The position numbers and the translations under genes were made by a program. A stretch of 46,959 nt of DNA, from the IMG/VR virus record IMGVR_UViG_3300025132_000065, positions 1 through 46,959 of that record, one strand, 5' to 3'. The notes beneath the pieces are model-generated. The model saw only the letters and a program-made list of their open reading frames with translations, made no database searches and was not told where the DNA came from. Below are positions 15,500 through 25,800 of this stretch, piece by piece. The stretch comes from a virus. The first letter of the stretch is position 1. Each line of letters begins with the position of its first letter.

Positions 15500-16786
15500 A
15501 TGGCATACGTTACACGATCAGCACAAGGGGTTAGGCAGATAACTCCTTTATCTAGTAGAATACTTCGAGAGTCTGAAAAATATAGCGGAAAAGCAAAGGA
15601 AGCTTTACAGTTAAAAGCTGCCGAAGAAGGGCTGTTTGAAGTAAAAAGAGGGATGTCAACACAGGCTACAAGGGATACTGAAGATGCAGCCCAACGTGCT
15701 ATAATGGCAGGACAGAAGATGGCTATACAGGGGGATTTTAATCCTGCTGATATAGTATCTCCACTAAGACAAGAATTTTTTGATAGTGCAAGTGGGTTAC
15801 CTCAGTTCAAACAAGCAGCTATTCTTGATAAGTTTACTCCTGAATTGAGGCAGCAAAGCTTACAGAATATGCAAGAGCAAAAAAGTTTTTTGCAACTAAA
15901 GGAAGCCCAAAGGAAAGCTCGTTTAACACAGGCTGCTGATGCTTTACAAGTCCCTGTATCTCAAAGGATAGAGCAGATAATGTCCTCTGGTGATAATAAT
16001 AAAATCAAATTTGATAATCTACAACAATCTCTTTTACAAAATCCTGAAGCCCTTGGCAATCCTATAGTAGCAACTTTGTACGATACAGCCTTTAAGAATG
16101 TTGGAGACAAACTTGAAGCAAGGCAGAAAAAGAAAACCATGCGCCAAGCTCAAGAGTCTAATATGATTGCTCAAGCTGTTTCTGCTGGTAATACAGATGT
16201 TATCAACGCTTTAAGGGGTGATAAAACTAAGGGGGGTAAAAGAGTTTATGATACTGCACTTACGTTAGCTGAAGCTACTAAGAAATCGAAAGAAGATCTA
16301 CAGAAAGCTAAAGAATTTGCTGCGCTTATACCTGATTTAAGGGGAGCTGACCCAAATAGTTTTAATGAAATAACAAGCCGTTTAACAGCCCCTACTCAAA
16401 TACAAGAAATGCAGCTTGGTTTACTTAAAATTAAAAAAGCGAATGAGCAACAAGGAATAACAAGTGATAGACAACTAGAAGCTTTGGAAGAATTTGCATC
16501 AAGAGCAGCTAGTTTATTAAGAACTGTAGACGAATTTGAAACAGCAGATGATGAAGATTTAACTGAGTTGATTCAACTTATAGTTAAGACAGGTATTACA
16601 GATGAGGACTTCGCAAATCTTCTCGGTGATGATATCCGTAAACTAGAAGACGTAAAAACTTACAACCAATTATTAAATTTACTAAAGGCTGCTTCCGCTA
16701 AATTAAGATTAAAAGGAGCTGCGGTAGATAGAGTAGCTCAAAAACAAGCTCAATATGGCTCTTATATGAGAAGACCAACAGAATAA
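15500..16786 (+). CDS. Helical probable internal virion protein
   Basis: 428 residues, predicted nearly all helical from composition (A, L, K, E, Q rich) with coiled-coil-like stretches, such as LQNMQEQKSFLQLKEAQRKA and the segment about 250-300. No transmembrane segment or enzyme motif. The ATG follows the previous stop by one base, so the two are probably made together. Long helical proteins next to a giant virion protein are typical of DNA-ejection complexes. That role is inferred from context only. Confidence 0.72.
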   Translation: MAYVTRSAQGVRQITPLSSRILRESEKYSGKAKEALQLKAAEEGLFEVKRGMSTQATRDTEDAAQRAIMAGQKMAIQGDFNPADIVSPLRQEFFDSASGLPQFKQAAILDKFTPELRQQSLQNMQEQKSFLQLKEAQRKARLTQAADALQVPVSQRIEQIMSSGDNNKIKFDNLQQSLLQNPEALGNPIVATLYDTAFKNVGDKLEARQKKKTMRQAQESNMIAQAVSAGNTDVINALRGDKTKGGKRVYDTALTLAEATKKSKEDLQKAKEFAALIPDLRGADPNSFNEITSRLTAPTQIQEMQLGLLKIKKANEQQGITSDRQLEALEEFASRAASLLRTVDEFETADDEDLTELIQLIVKTGITDEDFANLLGDDIRKLEDVKTYNQLLNLLKAASAKLRLKGAAVDRVAQKQAQYGSYMRRPTE

Positions 16787-16811
16787 CCTATATAACATAA
16801 CCCGAACTGCT

Positions 16812-19800
16812 GTGACAGGAGAACTTATAACTGATTCGTCAGGTGATGACGCATATTCTAATCCCTTACCTTTTTATAAATGGGGGGACTCTATTGGATC
16901 TAACATAACCGACGATAAGGATAAGCTTATTGGTTATGGTAATTACCTAAGAGAATTTGAATTTGAACGTGGGGCTTTAGATAGCGATGCGGAAGCAGCT
17001 ATTAGTGGACTTATTAATAATGAGATAGCTCAGATAGATCCAGAGTATAGACCAACATTAGATTCTGGAACTGTAGATACTGATGCTAACCTTTTGTTTG
17101 AAGCCTTTGGACAAGAAGCAAAAGATAATTATTACAACGCATTAGAAAATGGAGCTAAAAGAGAAGACTTCTCAGCAGAAGTTAATGAAGCGAAACAACA
17201 CTTAGTTGAACATGGTAGCCTAAGTCTTGCTTCATTAAGAAGAAAAGGTGCAGACGGATCTATAAGTTATGAACTTATAGGTGATTCAAATATTTTAGAT
17301 AGTAAGAAAGCAGTTGCTAGTGCTTTGAGTAGAGGAGCTATACGACATAGCGATATGTGGCAAGTAGCTAGGGGTATGAAAGAAATTTACTCTGGTGTTA
17401 ATTCTTTTAAAGCAATAAGAGATAATCAAGTAAGATCAGAGTTTTCTGCTGCTTCCCAAGCAGAAGATAAGGAACTCTATAATGAAGTACTTAAAGATGC
17501 TAAAGATTACTTCATCAATAACAAAGAAGAAACTGATCCCTCTGCCCTGATTACTAAAGCCCGAACTCTGTTAGCTAAAGGTTATTCAAGCAGCAGGGAT
17601 ATAGGGGAGAATGTTTCAAGGAACAGGTTTCAGGATTCAGATATCATGGATGCTCTGGAGCAGGTAGCTTCTTTTGAAGCCTACCAAAAAGGAGAAGTAG
17701 ATTTTATAAGTGATGTAAACAAGTTAGGAGAGAACATCAAAGTAACAAAGAATGGTGCAGTCATAGCACACTCAGAGTTGATTTTTGATAGGGGTAAGTT
17801 TGATGCAGCTTTAGAACTCCGTACGGATTTAAATACAAATCAAAAGACTTCTTTAAGAAACTACAGAAAAGATTTTTTTACAAGACAGTTCCCTCAATAC
17901 GATGAATTATTTAGAGATTCTACAGTGGAGAAGAAATGGGGTACTGCAAAGATAGATGGCAAACAAAAAGGTTTATCTAATGGTCAAATACTAGAAAGAT
18001 TTATAGCCGACCCTAAAAATTATAGCGGGGCTAAAAATCGTTTAGGTGCAATCGGTGATTCTATTGCTGATTCGTTCACTGGTCTAGCGTTTGTAATACC
18101 TGCTTTGTTTGAAAACCAAGCTGCTATTGATGCTTTGGTTGAACAGGACGAGGACAGACAAAACCGTAGAGCTGTAGCTGAAATATTTGGTGACAAGTTT
18201 GGTTTAGGTATGGATGTATCTACTGCGATTGCGCCTATGGTTGTGGATATTACAGCTACTGTTTTACTTAGTACAGGTACATTGGGAACTGGTGGTGCGC
18301 TTTATATAGCAGGTAAACAGGGTGTTAACTTAACAGCCAAAGGAGCTATTAAAACCGTAACAGGTAGCGTACTAAAGAAAAGGTTTGGAGAAACTACGGA
18401 ACAAGCAGCTAAGAGACTTACCGACGCTGGTATTTTTACAAAGGGTAGTAATGCAGCCGACGTACAAAAAGCTATTGATGGTTTCAATAGATCACTAACT
18501 AGAACTGTTACAAAGAAGAAAGGTAAAGAGACTATTGAAAGACAAGCATCTTCTTATTTAGTAAGTGGCGTTCAGACATCTGCTCTATTTGTAACGGCTG
18601 CTAATAGGTCGGCTGGTGCTACTTATGCTACAGTGTACGGCAACTTGGAAGGTACACATGAGGAAAAACATGATGCCGCTTTTGGAGCAGCGATGATGGC
18701 AGGAACTGCAACAGGTCTTATTACAGCAGGTTTCAGTAGTGTAGGAGCAGGTGGTTTTGAAGATGTTTTCCTTAGAGGTATTACTGCCAAGCAACATAAG
18801 TCCCTTTTGGAAAGGATGCTGAGAACTAAGATTGCTCAGTCTCAATATGGAAACTTAATGAGGGAGTACTTATCCAAAAGGATTAAGGAAGTTGTACCCC
18901 AAAGATTTACTGGTTTGTACAGGCGATTCCTTCAAAGTGGTACACAAGAATTTTTCGAGGAAGGTGTAGATGAGTTTGTAAATTCATTCATTGTAGACGC
19001 TGCTCTAAATGAAGATACCCCTATGATTGATAGGGTAACTGGTGCTATGTACGCAGGTTTAGTTGGTGGTATCATCGGACAAGGTGCTGCTGGTGTGCGT
19101 TCTATTGCAGAAAAACAAGGGGCTTTTTCAAAAGGTCAGTTGGAAATGGTACGCCAAGACGAAGAACAACAGCTCATAAAATTTTTAAAAGATAATAATT
19201 CTCCCTTAACTGCGGAGGTCATGGAGAGAATAACATTAGCGCAGTTGAGAACTCCTGCTTCTAAAGCTACGGACACTGAGTATGAAACTTTTATAGGCCA
19301 AGCTATAGCTGCGACTGAAGAAATAGCTAGAAGAAAAAAAGCAGCGGAAGATACAAAAATAAAAATAACTGAGAATACTAAAGATACTTCAGGAAAGTTA
19401 GGAAGTACTCCAGCAGTATCAACTAAAACTACTGAGTCTATTGATGGGGAGCCTACGACAGAAGCTGAAGCAGAAGTTGTTTTATACACAACCAATATAG
19501 CAAATGATTTTAATGCGAAAGAACCCCTCCCTTATTTATCTGGAAAGATAGATAGTCCTACTTCGGAACAAAAGAAAAAAGTTTTTGAAGAGGTTGACTT
19601 AGCAAAATTTAAAAAAGCTTTAGGTTCTGTTGAAAGATATATTGAGTTTATCAAAGAACATGAGAAAGCTCATATCAAATTAGGGCATAATGTAAATTAT
19701 CCAAAAGATGAAAATGATAACCCTGATCTGACTAATGAAATAGCTATTGAATATGAAAAGGAAGCTAACATAGAAGCAGCAAAAGCTCTTGATATTGATT

Positions 19801-22800
19801 GGGGTTCTTTACAGAAACGTAAAGATACTGCTGATATGCCAACAGCTCCAGAAGGAGCAGATTTAGATGCCCAAAATGAACAGCTCATAGAGGACATGGA
19901 TAACCTTGATAAGCAGAGCATTGCTGAAAACTATGGGTTGGAACTTGAAGAGGAAGCTCAACAAAAAGCTAATAAATTAAATATATCAAAAGCCGAAGCT
20001 AAAACCCCGACAGAGAAGTTTGATACAGAAGGAGAGCCTATACTAGAAGATACTTATTTCCCAAGCGGTGAGGAATTGAATGATATATTATCTGCTGTTA
20101 GAGATGAAAATGGCTTTGATGAAGTTAGTGAAGATGACTTTGATTCTGTGGCTACAGAGGATGACAAATATGATAAAGTAGAAGTCTACAGAATGGCTAT
20201 AGAGGATTATGGGGGAGGTGTAATGGATCTTACGGAAGAAGAAATACAGGCGATGAAAATCGAAATCAATAAGCTGATAGCTAAGTATGAAAAGTATGAT
20301 CCTGAAACAAGAAATGAAGTATTTGCTGAGATTGGTGGTGATGTAATTATAGAAGCCTATAACGAAATAGTTAAAAGGAGAGGACAGTTTATACAAAATG
20401 GCTATCAAGAATATGATCCGACAGAGGATGAGGAAGGTTTAACTGAAAAAATTGCATACGATCAAAGAGCAAGAAAAAACTTTGAAAGATTTGAAAAGGA
20501 ATTCGCAGTTGAGGAAGAAAGGAAGGTAGAGTCTAAAGATGATACAAAGGAACCACTCAGAGCTAGTGATGTATATATAACATATAGTTATATAAACTAC
20601 GATAATGAGCTTTCAAAACGAGCTGTCCGACTAGTTGATGCTAACAGTCGTATAAAAGAATTAGAAGAACAGATAGAGAATTTTGATGCTTCTGTAAGAG
20701 ACGACAGCGTAGAGATTTTAGAGTCCCAAATAAGGGCAATAAAAGAAAGTATAGATGCCCATCTAGAAACTGTCCCACTTAAAACTAAACCAGTTTTAAA
20801 ACAAGTGGGGTATGCTAAAGAAGTTCCTGAAGGACAAGGAGATACCTTTGAGGTTTCATCAGAAGGAACCTCTGTTGGTAAAACATTCTCCCCTAAGAAT
20901 GCAACTATAAAATATAAACAAGCGATAGAACTTTTAAGAAGTTTAGGCATACCCATATCAAGAAAATTAGGATTCCTACAAAAAGATGGTAAAGCTAATA
21001 AAGGAATTGCAACAATAGAAGATCTTTACCAAGCTGCTAAAGGAACAGGCAAAGGTCAAAAAGCAGAGAGCGATAAATTTAGGTACTACGAAGTATATAA
21101 AGGGTTATGGAAAATATACTTTGATAATAATGAAGAACAATTAGGAGTCATTGGAGAAGCTAGTTCAGGTAAAATACTTACTGATAAGTTTGCACAAAAA
21201 CCTACGAGGGCGAACAACTTTGGTATAAATGTTAACTCACAAGCAAGAGCTATCCATGATATCTTAGTTGAGAAAAAACTACGTGACCCCTACACTTTGA
21301 AGTATGTAGGAGATACTACGCCAGATAACCAACAAAAATCACCAGAGGTTGTTTATAAAAAAGGGCCAGCAGCAGTTAGAGCAGCAGCAGCAAAAGGAGA
21401 AGGCATTAACACACTCAGGCAAGAAGGTGAACAACATTTTGGAAATCCATTTAGCGATCTTCCGAAAGCTAAAACTCGTGATACCATAAAGACAGGAACT
21501 TTAGATGAGACTTTAAGGTTCTACAAAATGTGGTTAAGGGGTGTTGATTTTGAGGTAGAAGTGGAGGGTGGTGAAAATTATAAAATTAATGAGGTTAAGC
21601 AAGAGCGTAGGAAATGGGTACTTGATCAAATCAATCAAGGTAAGTTAGACGGACAAAAACTTTTGTATCACAAAGCGGGTGGTTTGAACCATGCCCAAAT
21701 ATTGAGAGACTATGTACTTGAAGTAAGAGGGTTTGCTTTAGAACAAGAAACAACTGAGGCTTCTAAACCTTTAAATATTAATATAAGATATACTTGGGGG
21801 GAAAACGATCCAGAGACTAACACTACAGAAAGTACAGATTCTGTTAAGTTAAATGATGCTGATGCAAAAATTAAAGAGTTAAAAGAAAAACTTGCATCAG
21901 ATACAGAAGCTTATGATGTAGGTTCTGACTTTGGTACTGATCGTTTTATAGATAGAAATTACTTAGAAGATTCTAAAGCACGTATTGCTTCTTTAGAAAA
22001 AGCAGTTGCTGAAGTAAGGGGAAGGGGTTCAGACTTTTCTTTAGAACAAGAAACAACCGCCCCCTCTAAACCTGTAGATAGTACACTAAGATATAAATAT
22101 ACGTATACAAGTGTAGATGGTACTAAAGAAATAACTTCTGATATTCAAAATATTCAAATAGAAGAAGCGAGTAAGGTGCTTGAACAACTACGTAAAGATG
22201 TTGCACAAATTGATCATACTCTTGAGTTCTATGGAGGTTTCTACAATGATAATGATTTAACAAGAGAGAAGATACAAAAGCTAGGACACATTGAAGGATT
22301 ACAACAAGCTATAAATGAATATGACCAAGCTATATTTGAGCCAGAGATAGGACAACCTATAACTTATTCATACACTTTTTTCGATCCAGAAGTTGGCTTT
22401 AGTGAAAGAACAACAAAAACATTAAGTTTCCCTGAAGCTAAAGCTCGACTTGAAGAATTAGATAATATCGATGCACCAACTGATATAGCTGTAGCACAAG
22501 CTAATGAACAAGAAGCCCAGAGCCTTCGTCCTTTAGTAGAGATATATGAAAATAAAATACTACAAAGAGCTACAACAAAAGATATAGAAACCTTCTCTAA
22601 TGTAAGTGCTAAACGTCACGTCCCTAAAGAACAAGTTAAAACAAGGAAAGCTACTCAGTTTATTGGTGATGGTGCAGCAGGTTCTTCAACTGATAACTAT
22701 CGTAGAATGTATGAGATTAGAGGACGTGCTAATACAGGTAACTACAAGTCTTCTGATGTTGTCTTTGTAGCGTCTAATGGCCTACGGAAAGATGCAATCA

Positions 22801-25800
22801 TACCAGTAGAAGATGGCGAATTGGATGGTAAGTACAAACTTATAGATGGTGCGATGGAAGCAGGAGCTACCATCATCATGGATGAGCTATCACATATCAC
22901 GAATAAAAGATATAGAAATTATCTTAGTAAAGGTGAAGTAGCACTTGCAGATTATGTAGAAAATAATGGTTATGTAAGAGTAGGGAAAACAGGTGAGTTT
23001 GTTCCTAAAACAAAACAAGAAAAAGATGTAGAACTTTCATATAGTTTTATACCCGACTGGTCGAATGGTAATGTCATCACAAGAAAAGTTAAATACAAAG
23101 ATATCAATAAACTATTAGATACTCTTGATAGTAAGATTGAGTTCAATGATGAACTAAGGAAGGGAGACACTGAGGGTGTTGGTTACACTTTAAGTGTGGA
23201 ATTAGAAGCTGTAAAAGCTGCCAAAGAGCAACATGAGTTAAGTTTAAAACTTAACGATATTAATGATGAGACTACTGAATCCCAAATAAGAAGCTTGTCA
23301 CCTGAAAAAGCTTTTGAATCCTTGGATGATATTAGTCAGGAAGACTTATTAAAACTACAAAACCTCTTGGCAGATCTTAGTTTAATAGGACAGCTATTTG
23401 GTGTTGATGTCAGACTAGTATCTGATGAACAAAGGAAAGCAGCTCAAGAGTCAGGACAAGAAATAAAACCTTTTAGTTTTGTTACATCTGAGAGCGGAAG
23501 TTTTGTTCAGATAGAACCTAGCGAACTAGGTAATTTAGTTGATGGCTTATCAAATAGAAATGCAAAAGCATTAACATCTTCTGTAATGATAGAAGAGATA
23601 ATACACGCAGCCACTTTCGCTGACTTCACTACAGAAGAGATCTCTGCTTTGTATGGGGAGATGCCTCAGTCAGAAGTTAATCGTGTTATAGATAACTACT
23701 ACCTAACGGAAGCAGATAAGCAAGCTGCAAGAGCAAGGCTCACAAGTGAAGATCCAGATGTAGTAGCTAATGAACAAAGAACATTAGGTAAAGAGGCATT
23801 GCGTATGTATGCACAACGTGCCTTAAAAGGATTTACTACAGAGCAAGACAGAGCATTCTATTTAGAGAACCCTAATATCTTTGCAGCAATTCTTAGATAC
23901 TTAAAAGGAGTTGTAAACAGAATAACTTTTGCTCTGAGAAGAGATTCAGAAAACCCTTATATGTCAATGGCAGTTAACAGGGTTGTCCAAGCTTACAACG
24001 ATATGAAAGCTGGTTATCAAGTAGAGCCTATACCTATGTTTGATCCAGACAATCCTTTAAGGGTAGTGAAAGCTTTTACAGGACACACCGAAACTTCAGA
24101 AGCAGATGCTGATATAGCCCCAGAAGTTGGTACTATAATTGAAGTCACCGAATCTCAGACAGAGGGTAACACTACAACAGAAGTTAATACAAATAGAATA
24201 TTCAAGCATGGTAACCTGACAGGTATGTTAACAATACCTGTTATGAAAACAGGTAAGTATCGTGGTGCTTACAAAGGCATAATGTCTTGGATGAATGCGT
24301 TAGTCGGGTCACCAGACCCAAGATTGCAAAGGCTACACCAGCAATCAGTCTCTCTTCGTAATGCTGTATTTAATGAAATACAAAATTACAAAGATAGACT
24401 AGACCAACTAGTTGCTAAGTTATATCCAGATGGGGATGCTCCTGTAGATTTATTTAGAAGTATAACAGGAGACGCTGAAGTTTTAAGACTTGATCCAAAG
24501 ACTACTGACTTTCTTAATAAATTTTTTGATACTAAATTGAAAAGAATGACTCAAGTCTTGGCAGCTCTTAATGAGCAGAGGGTTCAAGAACCAGACAACA
24601 AAGAGCTACAGGCTAATATAAAAAGATTAACAGAGGATATTAAGGATTTAGATAGTCAGAAATCTACAGCTTTTAATAGGGCTTATCAAAATAAAAGAGC
24701 CTTGCTTGAACAGAGAAGAGAATATGCTATCGAACAACTCGGTGGTTATGATGAAAACGGAAACCCTAAATCTGAAATAGTTAGGCATCTACTTGCCCTT
24801 CGTGGGAAGACAGATGAGTTCTCTAAAAAGATAGGGGAGTTATTCCCTAACGATCCAGAAATTAAAAAACAATTAAGTGCTACCATTGATGCAAATCTAG
24901 AAGTGTATCTGACAAGATCATATAAGTTATTTTCAGATGCAGGTTTTGCTGATCAAGTAATGTACGATAGTAAGTACACTGAAGTACGTAATGAAGCTGC
25001 TGCATTCTTTGCGGAAGAATATAAAACCCACAGAGCTACGCAAATTATTTTAAATAAAGAACCAGATGCCCAAGGTAATCTTGTCACTAGAATAGAAGAC
25101 GCAAGAAAAATAGCTGAAGAAGAATTGGTAGCAGACCGAACTAAGTCTCCTTCTGATCAACCACCACTCATACACAATATGATGGCTTCTTTCTTAAACT
25201 CGTTTTCAAACAAGGATAACTTGTTTACAAAGAACAGAGGGTTGCAACTAGTAGAAGGGGAAGATCTTGCTAGGCGTATGGGCTTTGCACATATATTAAA
25301 AGAGCGTCTGTTAAAAAGGAAAGATATCCCACAACAGTTGAGGGCTTTGATGGGTGAAGAAGGTGATGCCACTGGTTATGATGCAATCATGCGTACATAT
25401 ATGCACGTTGGTATTATGGCATCTCACCAAGCCTACTTGAAAAACGTATTAGACTTTGGCTTGAAAGAAAAGAATGGATGGATAATTGAAGAGGATGTTC
25501 TTCTAAACCTACCAGATGACGAGAAGTTTGAGATCGTCAATGGGCAGCAGGTAAACCGCTGGGAACAAATCTTTGCAGACGGGGATGCTCGCTTCGACCC
25601 TTGGGTAAACGTGACTACAGGTAAGAAGTACTACGCCACTAGAGATCTGAATGAAGCTTTAAAACTTTTAGGTAACAGTACTAAGGTAGCTTTAAATGAA
25701 TCTGAGATTGTCGCCACTCAATTAAATAGGATGGCTTTTAATCTGACAGGTCTTTCAATGGCAACTAAGACTTTAGGTTCTATAGGATTCTACCTAAGAA

